DNA from: an uncultured Oleispira sp.
Lineage (GTDB): Bacteria > Pseudomonadota > Gammaproteobacteria > Pseudomonadales > Oceanobacteraceae
Length of the DNA: 64,000 nt
NCBI GenBank assembly: GCA_913061415.1
Contig: CAJXUD010000003.1
Location: 208,316 to 272,315 of the forward strand
Reading direction: 5' to 3'
The translations under genes and the position numbers were made by a program. Within the stretch, counting starts at the first letter, position 1, and every line of letters starts with the position of its first letter. The notes under the pieces were generated by a model. That model was given only the letters and a program-made list of their open reading frames with translations. It made no database searches and was not told where the DNA came from. Positions 54,500 to 63,904 of the stretch are shown here, piece by piece.

Positions 54500-54564
54500 A
54501 AAGTATTACAAGCTGAGTTATAACCAACAGATACAATTAACTAATACAACCAAGAGGGACCATC

Positions 54565-54741
54565 ATGTTTTCATTATTCAAAAAAGATCCAGTGAAAAAA
54601 CTAAAGAAGTCTTACCAACTTAAGTTAGAGCAAGCTATGAATGCACAGCGTAACGGCGATATCAAAGCCTATTCTTTCATCACAAGCGAAGCAGACATCA
54701 TTTACAAGCAAATTCAAAGACTTGAATCTGAAGTTAAGTAG
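54565..54741 (+). CDS. Small DUF6435 family protein
   Basis: A 58-residue protein (MFSLFKKDPVKKLKKSYQ..), highly charged and probably all-helical, matching what I recall of DUF6435: the FxLFKxDPxKKL opening, EQAMNAQRNGDIKAYS, and a C-terminal KQIQRLE. Function unknown. A good GAGGGA site lies 6 nt before the ATG. The DCC-family gene starts 10 nt after its stop, so the two form an operon. Confidence 0.8.
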   Translation: MFSLFKKDPVKKLKKSYQLKLEQAMNAQRNGDIKAYSFITSEADIIYKQIQRLESEVK

Positions 54742-54751
54742 CTGATTTATA

Positions 54752-55156
54752 ATGATTATTTTTTATGATGCTCAGTGCCCACTATGCAATACAGAGATGC
54801 TTCATCTAAAAAAAGCAGATAGGCATCAACAATTAATATTAGAAGATTTGAACGCAGCAGACTTTTACTGCCGATTTCCTCATATTAACAAAGACAAAGC
54901 GATGAACTTACTGCATGGGCAGATGGCATCAGGTGAACTAATTTATGGTTTAGACGTCACCTATCATGCTTGGAAAACAGTTGGTAAACACCGATGGTTA
55001 TTAATCCTCCGGCTACCTGTCATAAAATTTTTTGCCGATATGGGTTACACATTTTTCGCCCGCCACCGCCAATTTATAAGCAAGTTGTTAATGCCAAGCT
55101 CTGCCTGCACTAATAACCAATGCTCAGTGAATAGGCGAAAAGAAAAACGCAGATGA
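54752..55156 (+). CDS. DCC family (DUF393) thiol-disulfide oxidoreductase-like protein
   Basis: The 134-residue protein opens with the family's D-x-x-C-x-x-C motif (YDAQCPLCN, Cys9 and Cys12), followed by a LEDLNAADF strand and GLDVTYHAWKTVG. It may be a redox protein of the thioredoxin-like DCC family. A hydrophobic stretch near 85-110 (WLLILRLPVIKFFADMGY) could associate with the membrane. It is preceded 10 nt upstream by the DUF6435 gene, under a TGATCC/CGTAA promoter-like site. Convergent with corA, 1 nt apart. Confidence 0.85.
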   Translation: MIIFYDAQCPLCNTEMLHLKKADRHQQLILEDLNAADFYCRFPHINKDKAMNLLHGQMASGELIYGLDVTYHAWKTVGKHRWLLILRLPVIKFFADMGYTFFARHRQFISKLLMPSSACTNNQCSVNRRKEKRR

Positions 55157-55157
55157 C

Positions 55158-56225
55158 TTAAAGCCACTTCTTACGCTTAAAAAATACCAGTAAAACTGCA
55201 GGAATTATAATAAAAGAAGCCCAAGTGGCCGCATAAGCCCACTTCCATTTCAATTCAGGCATGTATTCAAAGTTCATCCCATAGATGCCAGCAATAAAAG
55301 TTAACGGTATAAAGATAGACGTAAAGACCGTCAGCACCTTCATAATTTCATTCATTTTATTATTAACACTCGAGACATAAATATCGAGTAAGCCCGTCAA
55401 AATATCTCGGTACGATTCAACCGATTCTACAACCCTGATTGAATGGTCTGACACATCTCGCAAGAAAATATGCGTATCGTTATGGATTAAATCGCTTTCG
55501 CTATGAATCATTTCAGTTACCAGTTCTCTCACCGGAGAGACATAACGCCTAATGGTAATCATTTCTCGCTTTAGACTTTGAATCTTATACAGCATGTCCT
55601 GTGTCGGTTGCCCAACCAATAAGCTGTCTTCGAGCTCGGCAATAGAATCATCCAGCACATCCAATAGAATGAAATTTTGATCAACAATAAAATCTAAAAT
55701 CGCATAGGCTAAATAGTCTGCGCCTAGACTGACGAATTTTCCACTACTGGTCCTAATGCGATGTTGAATCGAATGAAACAATTCATCCTTTTTTTCTTTA
55801 AACATGATCACAAAGTTATTAAATACTAATAAGCTAACCTGCTCACTATTCACGGTAAAGCTATCGCCGTCTGATAATAAACACTTCAATACTATGTATA
55901 AGTGATCATCGTACTCTTCAAATTTTGGTCGTTGGTTAGTATTTAGAATGTCTTCAAGTACCAATTGGTGAATGCCAAATATTTCACCGATACGTTCAAC
56001 GACTTCTATATCCGCGAGTCCTTCGATGGTCACCCAGGTTACAGATTCGCTATCTTTGTACTGAACTATCTCATCAATCGATTGAATCTTTTTCTCTTCA
56101 AACTTGCCTTTGCCATAATCAATCACCGACATATTGGCAATGGGTTGCAATACTTCACCGACGTGGACCAATGAACCTGGGGGCAAGCCAGATTTTCCTG
56201 AAGATTTACATATTGAATCAGGCAT
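55158..56225 (-). CDS. corA: CorA family magnesium/cobalt transporter
   Basis: The 355-residue protein has a large N-terminal cytosolic domain (residues ~1-290) and two C-terminal membrane helices. The first (LTVFTSIFIPLTFIAGIYG) ends in the GMN selectivity motif (YGMNFEYMPELKWKW, near residue 322); the second is AYAATWASFIIIPAVLLVFF, then a basic tail. It forms a pentameric Mg2+/Co2+ channel. Length equals that of T. maritima CorA. Monocistronic. Confidence 0.93.
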   Translation of the reverse strand: MPDSICKSSGKSGLPPGSLVHVGEVLQPIANMSVIDYGKGKFEEKKIQSIDEIVQYKDSESVTWVTIEGLADIEVVERIGEIFGIHQLVLEDILNTNQRPKFEEYDDHLYIVLKCLLSDGDSFTVNSEQVSLLVFNNFVIMFKEKKDELFHSIQHRIRTSSGKFVSLGADYLAYAILDFIVDQNFILLDVLDDSIAELEDSLLVGQPTQDMLYKIQSLKREMITIRRYVSPVRELVTEMIHSESDLIHNDTHIFLRDVSDHSIRVVESVESYRDILTGLLDIYVSSVNNKMNEIMKVLTVFTSIFIPLTFIAGIYGMNFEYMPELKWKWAYAATWASFIIIPAVLLVFFKRKKWL

Positions 56226-56341
56226 TTCTTCTACTCATTTTTATCGATTCCTCAATAGCATCTGCCTCTACCGCAACGAGAAGCAAATTAATTATTAATT
56301 TGGGGAAATATCCCAGACGTAATATGAGATTAGCAAGCTAA

Positions 56342-56374
56342 CCTTAAAATAGCCTTAAAATAGCCTTAAAATAG
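56342..56374 (-). repeat. 11-bp tandem repeat following the SpeE-like stop codon
   Basis: CCTTAAAATAG occurs three times at 56342-56352, 56353-56363 and 56364-56374. A partial fourth copy (CCTTAGG) covers the stop codon at 56377-56379. Confidence 0.92.
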
Positions 56375-56376
56375 CC

Positions 56377-57099
56377 TTAGGCCTTTATGCATACGTATAC
56401 TGAATTAGTCGAGACGTTATTCTGAAATGGATTAAAGAAGGACACCACATGGGATTCAACACTCTCAAAAGCCGTTCCTAGCAAAGCTTCAAAGTCCGCT
56501 TCTGGCAGGTTTTGCGACCACATAGCAAACACACCTTTCGACCGTAACTGCTTGGCCATCAAAGTTAAATTCTCAGTGGTATAGAAGCTGGCATTAGCAA
56601 CATCTAAAAATTCCGTCGGGGAATGATCAATATCCAGTAAAATCGCATCAAACTTTTTGCCAGGGCAACCTGGGTCAAAGCCTGCGCTAGGATCTATTGC
56701 TAGATCAAAAAAACTGCCTAATACATAAGTATTACGAGGATCTGCATTCAGTATTTTACCCAGTGGTACTTTTTCATCTTTATGCCAACCAATAACGGTA
56801 TCTAACGCATCCACAACAAACAGCTCGTCGATTCGCTCATCTTTTAATGCCGTGACTGCGGTATAGCCTAGGCCTAACCCACCCACAACCACGCTTAAAT
56901 TATCGCCATCTAGCGCGGCCAACCCCAGTGTCGATAAAGCCTCTTCAGCTTCTACAAACATACTCGACATTAAAAACTCGTCGCCGAGTTTTACCTCATA
57001 AATATCGCGATCCCCAAAGGCTGGAATACGGCGGCGGCGCAATGATATCTGACCGATCGAGGATACCTGGCTATCAATTTCTTTAAATAATAATGACAT
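56377..57099 (-). CDS. Spermidine-synthase-like protein
   Basis: The 240-residue protein has a Rossmann methyltransferase fold of the SpeE type: VVVGGLGLGYTAVTAL (residues ~74-89), LFVVDALDTVIGWH, and FDAILLDIDHSP. The canonical aminopropyltransferase motif D-(S/T)-x-D-P is replaced by LDIDHSP, so a polyamine role is doubtful. I chose the ATG at 57099 because the protein then starts MSLLFKEIDSQ; the upstream extension is unlike the family. Confidence 0.72.
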   Translation of the reverse strand: MSLLFKEIDSQVSSIGQISLRRRRIPAFGDRDIYEVKLGDEFLMSSMFVEAEEALSTLGLAALDGDNLSVVVGGLGLGYTAVTALKDERIDELFVVDALDTVIGWHKDEKVPLGKILNADPRNTYVLGSFFDLAIDPSAGFDPGCPGKKFDAILLDIDHSPTEFLDVANASFYTTENLTLMAKQLRSKGVFAMWSQNLPEADFEALLGTAFESVESHVVSFFNPFQNNVSTNSVYVCIKA

Positions 57100-57368
57100 A
57101 ATGACTTCTAAAAACCTGAATAAGTGATGATAGTGATCGATTGTTCTATTAAACATAACGCTAGTAAAACCACCAGCCTTGCCTCTAACTTGAGCTATAC
57201 TGGGTTTAGCTGTACCGCAGAATATCAATCGTCTGGAATAAGTACAGCAAGAAGTACTGCTACAAGAAAAAAGTACCGCAGTAAGAAAAAAGGACAGCAG
57301 TAAGAATGATATTGAATTGTCATTCAACCAGGCATAGAATCATTAATCACTTTAAATGGATGTTAACG

Positions 57369-58160
57369 ATGCGAGTTACAAACAGGCTGATTGCGCTACT
57401 GCTTTCGTTGTTTATTACGACCGTCTACAGCGCACATACGCTCGCACAAGAGAAGATCACCATTGCCGTAGGCGACTGGCCGCCCTACTTATCCCAAGAC
57501 CAAAAGCACAATGGCATCGTTGCCCACCTGATTACCGATATTTTCTCTGCCATCGGTATTGATGCAACTATTACATTTTATCCATGGACCCGCGCTTATA
57601 ATAAAACCAGAGATGGCCGATTTGCAGCGACAGCGATTTGGATGGAAAAAGAAGAGAGAAAAGCAGATTTTCTGTACAGTGATCCAGTACTGGTTGAAGA
57701 GTTTGTCTTCTTTCACAAAAAAGACAGCAATTTTGATTGGTCTACGATTAATGACCTAGCTAAGCTTTCAATGGGTGGTATATATGCTTATAGCTACGGC
57801 CCACAGCTTGATAAGGCACTGAGCGATGGCAAAATTTTAATCGACCGAGTAAACCGCCCTAATCAAAACTTTAAAAGACTGCTTAAAAACCGAATAGACT
57901 TATTTCCGTTCGAGCTGAATGTCGGAAAATCCATACTTAAAAAACAATTCAGCCAAGCACAACAGCAACAGTTAACCTACCATGCTAAGCCTTACCTGAA
58001 TAACTCCAGTTTTGTGTTATTTCCCAAGTCACTTAAAACAAGCCCTGCACTGATGGAACGGTTTAACCAACAGCTTAAAAAAATAAAAGACAGCGGCGAA
58101 TACGATGACTACTTCAAAAATCTAAAACAAGGCTATTACGACATCTCGCAATTACCCTAA
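57369..58160 (+). CDS. Extracellular solute-binding protein, family 3
   Basis: The 263-residue protein has a signal peptide (MRVTNRLIALLLSLFITTVYSAHTLA split) and a family-3 binding fold: ITIAVGDWPPYLS, GIVAHLITDIFSAIG, ATAIWMEKEERKADFLYSD. It probably binds an amino acid or similar in the periplasm, but no ABC permease genes are adjacent, so it may be an orphan or sensory protein. Start at 57369 gives the signal peptide; 57360 and 57306 are alternatives. Confidence 0.82.
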   Translation: MRVTNRLIALLLSLFITTVYSAHTLAQEKITIAVGDWPPYLSQDQKHNGIVAHLITDIFSAIGIDATITFYPWTRAYNKTRDGRFAATAIWMEKEERKADFLYSDPVLVEEFVFFHKKDSNFDWSTINDLAKLSMGGIYAYSYGPQLDKALSDGKILIDRVNRPNQNFKRLLKNRIDLFPFELNVGKSILKKQFSQAQQQQLTYHAKPYLNNSSFVLFPKSLKTSPALMERFNQQLKKIKDSGEYDDYFKNLKQGYYDISQLP

Positions 58161-58225
58161 AAGCGCACCTCTAAAAAAAGACCATCAAAAAGCTTCCATC
58201 TAAAAAGCGACAGTCAAAAAAGAGA

Positions 58226-59128
58226 TTAGCCAAATAGGTCTGACATAGCCTCGTCAACCGTATCAAACTTAAAACGATAGCCCGCGTCTAAAGCCTTTGA
58301 CGGTACAACCCTTTTCCCTGCTAATAGTAATTCTTTACCCATTTGCCCCATCAGTGTTTTCACCATAAAGCCAGGCATCGGCAATACTGTAGGTCGTTTT
58401 AATGCTTTACCTAATGCTTTAGTAAATTCAGAATTGGTCACAGGATTTGGCGCTGTACCATTAATCGCGCCACTGACATTAGGCTGCGAAATGCAGAAAC
58501 TGATCAGCCCGATTAGATCATCAATATGAATCCAAGGCATCCACTGATTACCCGACCCGATAGCTCCCCCAAGCCCTAGTTTGAAGGGCAGTAACATTTT
58601 ACTTAACGCACCGCCGTTGTGCCCTAATACAATCCCAGTCCGTAACAAACAGGTTCTAATACCCAAGGCCTCAGCTTGCAATGCGCTGGCCTCCCACTGC
58701 TGACACAAGCGACTGGCAAAGCTACTATCACCCAATGCACTTTCATCAATTTTTGCATTCAACGCATCTGGGCTGGATTCAATGCCATAAAAACCAATCG
58801 CCGAACCACTAATGAATAATGCTGGCTTCTTTTCTAATTCAATAAAATAAGAAATCAATTCTTCGGTGGTATCTAAGCGGCTGCGTAATATTTTTTCTTT
58901 TTGCTTGGTTGACCAACGTTTATCGGCGATCGGTTCACCCGCAAGGTTGATTACAACATCAAATACGGCATCGGTGCCCAGCTCGCTTAAATCGGTAATA
59001 GCGCTCATTCGCTTATCAACAACATTAGGCTGACGCGTTTTAACCACCAGCGTATGATTTTCTTTCAACAGGGTCTCGCATAACCGCGAGCCAATAAACC
59101 CCGTGCCACCAGTAATAAGTATATTCAT
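58226..59128 (-). CDS. TIGR01777-type NAD-dependent epimerase
   Basis: The 300-residue protein is an extended SDR of the YfcH group: NILITGGTGFIGSRL (residues 2-16), DVVINLAGEPIADKRW, GSAIGFYG, WMPWIHIDDLIGLI, and NGTAPNPVTNSEF. These features define the family, whose substrate is unknown. Cytosolic. Convergent with the solute-binding gene, ~65 nt apart. Confidence 0.9.
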   Translation of the reverse strand: MNILITGGTGFIGSRLCETLLKENHTLVVKTRQPNVVDKRMSAITDLSELGTDAVFDVVINLAGEPIADKRWSTKQKEKILRSRLDTTEELISYFIELEKKPALFISGSAIGFYGIESSPDALNAKIDESALGDSSFASRLCQQWEASALQAEALGIRTCLLRTGIVLGHNGGALSKMLLPFKLGLGGAIGSGNQWMPWIHIDDLIGLISFCISQPNVSGAINGTAPNPVTNSEFTKALGKALKRPTVLPMPGFMVKTLMGQMGKELLLAGKRVVPSKALDAGYRFKFDTVDEAMSDLFG

Positions 59129-59293
59129 CGAGCCACTCCCAAAATAATCGCGATCAACCTAAGCATCGAATACACATCTGAATGCATTAATTATGAGATA
59201 TACGCAGAAGATACAGTTATAGATCAGTTTTTAACCGAATGCATTACACATGCAAAGCACTGTACCTTCAGGCTAAACGATAATCGTTTTATA

Positions 59294-59821
59294 TTAAAAC
59301 GGACTAAGGGTAATCACGAGTTGTTCGTTATCAACCTTCAACGATTTCAATACCGACTTAGCCAAGCTGTGCTTCACATCATTATCTTTAAACTTATACA
59401 CAGGGTATCGAGACAACGCATTTGAAAGTGCTGTTTGAGCCAAGCCCTGAATATTAGGCATAAACTCAGCAGGCACATTTTCAATATCTAAGCGAACGAT
59501 CTTAGGATTTTTGAAGTAGAACTCGCCTTTGTTTGAATTGTAATCCAAAGTACCTTTGATCATGACCTTACCACGCCCACCAATACCACCGGGCGCACTC
59601 GCATCGATGTTCGCCAAAATACCTATTTCATCGGTATCTTTAATCAAATCAATCACCGGATTGGATACCTTAACCGTCACAAAATAACGCTTTTTCTCAA
59701 TCGGCATAGAAGCAGAGACTCGCTCTTGTATCTCTTGCTCGGTAATCACCTGAGTAAAATTAAACGCGAACGCCATCTGGCTCACGAGCGAAACCAACAC
59801 AAACATCACACTACGAAACAT
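59294..59821 (-). CDS. DUF1439 family exported protein
   Basis: The 175-residue protein has a signal peptide (MFRSVMFVLVSLVSQMAFA) and a DUF1439/YceB-like body: ITEQEIQERVSASMPIEKK, KVSNPVIDLI, and a late YPVYKFKDND. It is periplasmic or membrane-anchored, with a lipid-binding-like fold and unknown function. There is no lipobox, unlike YceB. AAGGA 7 nt upstream supports the ATG at 59821 over an ATG at 59878. Confidence 0.8.
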   Translation of the reverse strand: MFRSVMFVLVSLVSQMAFAFNFTQVITEQEIQERVSASMPIEKKRYFVTVKVSNPVIDLIKDTDEIGILANIDASAPGGIGGRGKVMIKGTLDYNSNKGEFYFKNPKIVRLDIENVPAEFMPNIQGLAQTALSNALSRYPVYKFKDNDVKHSLAKSVLKSLKVDNEQLVITLSPF

Positions 59822-60025
59822 ACATTTTCCTTTAAAACATACTGGGCTTTTATTTTTAAGCGCGGAGTAATCGAACAAGCACTAATCAGTATGGTTGAAA
59901 TAAAAAACAGGCATACGATTCTTCATACGCATTCCACTTTAAGTCGAATTCATTTAACGTAATAGATCAGGCCACATTGCTGTTGAATTATTTTAACAGT
60001 CTAATATTGCTACGTTATAGAATAG

Positions 60026-60574
60026 TTATAACAGTTTTGGTTCACTTTGTTGATACTTAGCCAATTCAATAACCTCATTAACAGACCATTGATCATCGGC
60101 ATGAGCACCATACTTTACAGCGACAATCATACCTGTTTGATTAATTAAAAAATCAGCAGGCACACCCAGCTCGGCCTCTACGCTTTGAGGTATCCTCATC
60201 CCAAACGCTATAATGCCTTTAAAGGCTTTTTGCATCACACCAAAATTCAATAACGCCTTCCAAGAAGTATCAACGCCAAACGCTTTATACAATTTTCTAG
60301 AAGGGTCTGCGATAAGATCAAAAGGAACATCAACCACACTGTCCAGCATAGCCTTTTGACTGGCATGAAAAACGACAACCTCATGGATATTGTTTGCTTT
60401 CAGCTCCTCAGCACGTTTAAAAAACGACTGCAGATGAAGATTACACACAGGGCATCCTGCAAAGCGTCGAAACTGTAAATGAATAAACGTATCTTGCTGA
60501 GGAACAAACACAGAACCCTCATGAATATTCGTCCACTCCGTATTGGGTATAACATCACCGATCACTTTACGCAT
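60026..60574 (-). CDS. Peroxiredoxin-like (AhpC/TSA) protein
   Basis: The 182-residue protein has a thioredoxin-like fold with FRRFAGCPVCNLHLQ (Cys41-x2-Cys44) where peroxiredoxins have their peroxidatic Cys, then VVVFHASQ, PFDLIADPSRKLYKAFGV and FLINQTGMIVAVKYG. It may reduce peroxides or thiols in the cytosol. The C-P-V-C arrangement is closer to the 'peroxiredoxin-like' group than to classical AhpC. Stands alone. Confidence 0.83.
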   Translation of the reverse strand: MRKVIGDVIPNTEWTNIHEGSVFVPQQDTFIHLQFRRFAGCPVCNLHLQSFFKRAEELKANNIHEVVVFHASQKAMLDSVVDVPFDLIADPSRKLYKAFGVDTSWKALLNFGVMQKAFKGIIAFGMRIPQSVEAELGVPADFLINQTGMIVAVKYGAHADDQWSVNEVIELAKYQQSEPKLL

Positions 60575-60662
60575 TATAGGTACCTGGCCTTATAAATATA
60601 AATTTTAAGCTTCAATGAAACATTAAAATTGAATATGGGGTTAAAACAAAAAAGTAAAAAAT

Positions 60663-61202
60663 CTAAAACGATGAATTAGGCTCTTTTAAAAATGCTAATT
60701 CTTCAGCAGTAGACTCACGCCCTAAAATGTCATTACGATGCGGATAACGGCCAAAGCGATCGACAATGGTTTTATGCATCACTTCATAGCGATTAACATC
60801 GTCGTCGACATACTTAGTAAATAATGGCTCAGCATATTGATGAACCAACTTCGATTCACTGTGCATAAAAGGCATTAATAGAAAACGACGCTCAGCAGAA
60901 CTAGCCAAGTTTTCTAAAATACCCGCACTCACCGCCTCTTGAGCTAAAACCAAGGCCATAGGATCATGAGCAAAAGCCGCTGGTGTATCGCGATAGAGGT
61001 TGCGAGAGAACTGATCTAATACAATAATCTCCGCCAAACGCCCTTCCGCGGTTGAGCGCCATGAATAACACTCCCCAGCCCCTGCCTGCTTAACTAAACG
61101 ACCAAAGCGCTGACGAATTGCTTCATCAAAATTGGCATCTTTTACAAACCATTTTTTCTTACCGGCTTCATTAAACCAAAACGCTAATACTTCATTTTTC
61201 AT
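60663..61202 (-). CDS. DUF924 family protein
   Basis: The 179-residue protein matches DUF924: VLAFWFNEAGKKKWFVKD at the start, LDQFSRNLYRDTPAAFAHDP and MPFMHSE. The fold is probably TPR-like and helical; function is unknown. I chose the ATG at 61202 for its AGGA site. An ATG at 61265 would follow the upstream stop by one base and add 21 residues. It is in an operon with the DUF1569 gene. Confidence 0.82.
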   Translation of the reverse strand: MKNEVLAFWFNEAGKKKWFVKDANFDEAIRQRFGRLVKQAGAGECYSWRSTAEGRLAEIIVLDQFSRNLYRDTPAAFAHDPMALVLAQEAVSAGILENLASSAERRFLLMPFMHSESKLVHQYAEPLFTKYVDDDVNRYEVMHKTIVDRFGRYPHRNDILGRESTAEELAFLKEPNSSF

Positions 61203-61266
61203 TTTGACATTCCTGTGTAGCAGTACTGTATCACTATCTAACCCCGTATTAGCGGTATCAGCCATC

Positions 61267-61800
61267 TCACCCTATTGTTAATTCAACTTCTTGTAAATGA
61301 TTATTGAAATGCATCACATGTGCCATTTCATACTGCTGTTTAGTTAACGGCCCATAGGCAAAATGAGGGGCCAAAGCACCTTCGTATTCTTTAAAGTCTA
61401 TTAGTGATTGCTTAAAGCGATCAAATGCAACAGCGATATTCCCTTCATTGGAAAAGTCCGGTGCTCCAGGAATAGCTTCATCTAATGTATGGGTCATTTT
61501 TCTTTTTGAACTAAATAAAGAAAAAGCCGTTTTGCCAACGGTATTTTTGAAAACGTCAGACTTATGCACAGGGTACCCCAGCATTGAATACTCAACACTT
61601 TGCGCACAATGCGTGAACACTTGATAAAGATTCCATTCACCAATAGTTTTTGGGTTCTGCTTCATAAGCTTATTTAACTTCGAAAGCGCAAAATCAATAT
61701 CCAAAGGCTCTTGGTGCTGATCGATAGCCAGCCAAGTTGCGCCACCCGTCATAAAAACGCCACTGGCGATAGATCCCAATATAAATATTCTTCGATTCAT
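61267..61800 (-). CDS. DUF1569 family protein
   Basis: The 177-residue protein has a hydrophobic N-terminal segment (MNRRIFILGSIASGVFMTGG), with twin arginines that may mark a Tat signal or an anchor. A DinB-like helical domain follows, with His residues in FTHCAQSVEYSM and HVMHFNNHLQE that could bind metal. This matches DUF1569. Function unknown, probably periplasmic. The DUF924 gene follows directly. Confidence 0.72.
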   Translation of the reverse strand: MNRRIFILGSIASGVFMTGGATWLAIDQHQEPLDIDFALSKLNKLMKQNPKTIGEWNLYQVFTHCAQSVEYSMLGYPVHKSDVFKNTVGKTAFSLFSSKRKMTHTLDEAIPGAPDFSNEGNIAVAFDRFKQSLIDFKEYEGALAPHFAYGPLTKQQYEMAHVMHFNNHLQEVELTIG

Positions 61801-61973
61801 AAGTATACCTGTTAGCGACTAAAGCCTTGTGTTAATGATATTGATATATAAAAACATTAGCCCGTTTTGATACACCTGTCACTATATTCAACATCTCAAT
61901 ATTTCTGTGCAAGGCAACCACAAGACTTACTCGCAATAGGCGCGGATAGTCGATAATAGGGCTAATTTTTCGC

Positions 61974-62852
61974 TTAAGACTTGAGACTTACATCATCAAT
62001 CAATTGAATAAGATCGTTGATTTCGCCTTTAAAGTACGTCACTTGAGTTTCGCTTAGGCTCGTTGTGATTTGTTGCAGCATACTCAATAACAACTGGCGA
62101 TTATGGGGATAAGCATCTAACAAAGTATCAGACTTAAATTGATCAGGGTTATCCATTATTTTAAACAACTCAGTTGTTAACGTTTCTGACAGCTCTTCTG
62201 TTAGCTCTTCTGTTAGCTCTGCATTAGTGCTAGGTACAAACGATTTTTTCATCGCCGTTTGCAGTTTAATATTACTATCAAACCATTCTTGTTCCGTTAT
62301 TATTGCCTGTTCAACAAAGATAGCCGCATAGCTTTTCTGCTGTTTGCTTACCGAACCTAAATAATTTTCTAACGTTTCCAATAATCCTTCAAGCCTATCT
62401 GAACGGTATTCTTTGATGGTTTTTTCGTTAAAATCGTCGAGTTTTTCTTTGCTAGTATCTTCCAGTTTCGCGAACAAATAATTCACCTGGTATTGATCTA
62501 GTTGAGGCGCAAGCGTCGCGGCTCGAATACTCAATTCACGTCGTAATCGCTGCCAATGGTCTGTTATTTGATTGAAGTGCTTTAGCCAAGTTTGTTCAGA
62601 CATAGGAAGGTGATCAAGATCGTTTGAAAGATCCACTAATTGCTGCCGATACTGCAATAATTGCGTTTCTCGGTGCCACTTTAATACTGACTTTAACTCT
62701 ATATCTAGGTTACGATTTTGATCTCCCGTCAAATCTACATAATCATCAATGTACCACTGAGCCAGCCAATCGGCATTATTGTAGACAAACTTAGACGAGC
62801 ACCCTTGTAAAAATGCAATTATTAACAATAAAACGATTAACTTATATTTCAT
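61974..62852 (-). CDS. DUF6279 family lipoprotein
   Basis: The 292-residue protein is a predicted lipoprotein (lipobox LQGC, Cys18), then FVYNNADWLAQWYIDDYVDLTGDQ, the family opening, and an all-helical body with coiled-coil tendency. Matches DUF6279 as I recall it; function unknown. A short in-frame repeat, LTEELTEELSETL, occurs near residues 213-225. It is the last ordinary gene before the right-edge cassette-like region. Confidence 0.8.
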   Translation of the reverse strand: MKYKLIVLLLIIAFLQGCSSKFVYNNADWLAQWYIDDYVDLTGDQNRNLDIELKSVLKWHRETQLLQYRQQLVDLSNDLDHLPMSEQTWLKHFNQITDHWQRLRRELSIRAATLAPQLDQYQVNYLFAKLEDTSKEKLDDFNEKTIKEYRSDRLEGLLETLENYLGSVSKQQKSYAAIFVEQAIITEQEWFDSNIKLQTAMKKSFVPSTNAELTEELTEELSETLTTELFKIMDNPDQFKSDTLLDAYPHNRQLLLSMLQQITTSLSETQVTYFKGEINDLIQLIDDVSLKS

Positions 62853-62897
62853 TACTGACCCCCATGCACGAAGTGCTTTTACCGTTTAAATGCCATG

Positions 62898-63323
62898 TTA
62901 ACAATTCTCGGTAAATGCACGTTTTTGTTTTTCAGAACGAGGCCAGATATATGCGGCTGTTTGCTTTACCCAGCCAAGCTTTTCATAAAATCCACTTTTC
63001 CCAGGTGCTGCGGTGAGCATTGTACTAAGGAATGGTTTTAAGTCTTCCTCGAGTTCTCCGAGAATATAAGTTCCAATGCCTTTACCTTGATGCTCTGGCA
63101 ATATAGCAAGATCAACAACCCAACCATAATACTTACCATCATCTACCGTTCTTCCCATACCAACCAGATCATTTTTAACGTACGCGAATCTTGTAAAGGA
63201 ACTTTGTTGAAAGGCTGATTTAAGCTCTTCGGGTGACCTTTCTCCCCAGCCGATATCTCGAATTATCTTAGATACCTGCTGCCAATCAACTGCGTTTATT
63301 TCATTAGTATATCGGATATTCAT
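62898..63323 (-). CDS. GNAT family N-acetyltransferase
   Basis: The 141-residue protein is a small GNAT: GMGRTVDDGKYYGWVVDLAILPEHQGKGIGTYIL contains motif A (Q-x-x-G-x-G) for acetyl-CoA, then SGFYEKLGWV, motif B. The substrate is unknown. Small GNAT genes are typical integron cargo, and an attC-like structure ends 16 nt before its ATG, so it may be a gene cassette. Confidence 0.85.
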   Translation of the reverse strand: MNIRYTNEINAVDWQQVSKIIRDIGWGERSPEELKSAFQQSSFTRFAYVKNDLVGMGRTVDDGKYYGWVVDLAILPEHQGKGIGTYILGELEEDLKPFLSTMLTAAPGKSGFYEKLGWVKQTAAYIWPRSEKQKRAFTENC

Positions 63324-63338
63324 ATATTCACTCTAATT

Positions 63339-63466
63339 GCTAACACTTTTATAAGCGGTGCGCGACTTTTTGCACGCCCAGCGGAGGCCACGTATTTTTT
63401 TGTGGGGCGGTGAAACGTAGTGAGAAACGAGCGTAGTTCAACCGTCCCAGTACCGTAGATGTTAGC
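63339..63466 (-). other. attC-like recombination site
   Basis: In the minus orientation the 128-nt stretch begins with GCTAACA (63460-63466) and ends with TGTTAGC (63339-63345), a perfect 7-bp inverted pair like attC R'' and R'. Between them are nested hairpins, including CCAC..GTGG and GCGTGC..GCGC. It directly follows the upstream small gene's stop and precedes the GNAT start, just as attC sites join cassettes. The core departs from the GTTRRRY consensus at one position. Confidence 0.45.
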
Positions 63467-63475
63467 TTGGCTTTA

Positions 63476-63886
63476 TTAGTGGGCTCTTATTCCACAGAGT
63501 ACAAAAATAATTGCCCCCCAAAAAAACCATGCACCAGTGGAAATCACACCCAAAATACTGCCCACAACATACTGTTTATTTGATTCACAATTTAATGCTA
63601 CGGAATAAAAAATCAGCACAAGAAGAGCCAAAAAATAAGAAACACACCCAAAAAAAATACCGATACCACCACCTAAGTTATTGCACTCATACATAGTAGG
63701 TATAACAAGCCGCAAAACCAATTCCATATATGGCAATAAAAAGGCATCACGAAAAATTAGAATTATAAAGAGTATTAATACCAATGAAAGAAAAACAGGG
63801 TTGAAAACTCTAAAATATTTACTGACATTAGATTCATCATTACCAACTGTTTTTCCATCACTTTTTGATTCAATAATATTTGTCAT
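63476..63886 (-). CDS. Small membrane protein of unknown function
   Basis: A 136-residue hypothetical protein with about three to four hydrophobic helices: NPVFLSLVLILFIILIF, IGIFFGCVSYFLALLVLIFY and STGAWFFWGAIIFVL among others. The N-terminal ~25 residues are polar. I do not recognise a family. The gene is more AT-rich than its neighbours. It stops 10 nt before the attC-like structure, so it may be an integron cassette gene. Confidence 0.6.
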   Translation of the reverse strand: MTNIIESKSDGKTVGNDESNVSKYFRVFNPVFLSLVLILFIILIFRDAFLLPYMELVLRLVIPTMYECNNLGGGIGIFFGCVSYFLALLVLIFYSVALNCESNKQYVVGSILGVISTGAWFFWGAIIFVLCGIRAH

Positions 63887-63904
63887 TGATTTGCACTTTT
63901 ATAA

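Larger units (their letters stand above)
54224..54564. other. Divergent regulatory region (DUF4397 / DUF6435)
   Basis: This 341-bp A+T-rich stretch has no gene. It holds two outward-facing promoter-like sites of the same TGATCC/CGTAA type, minus strand at 54318-54347 and plus strand at 54473-54499. Confidence 0.6.

Noticed and set aside
60663..61800. DUF924 and DUF1569 genes as further integron cassettes
   Set aside because: They are joined directly, with no attC-like structure, and the DUF6279 gene separates them from the cassette-like edge.
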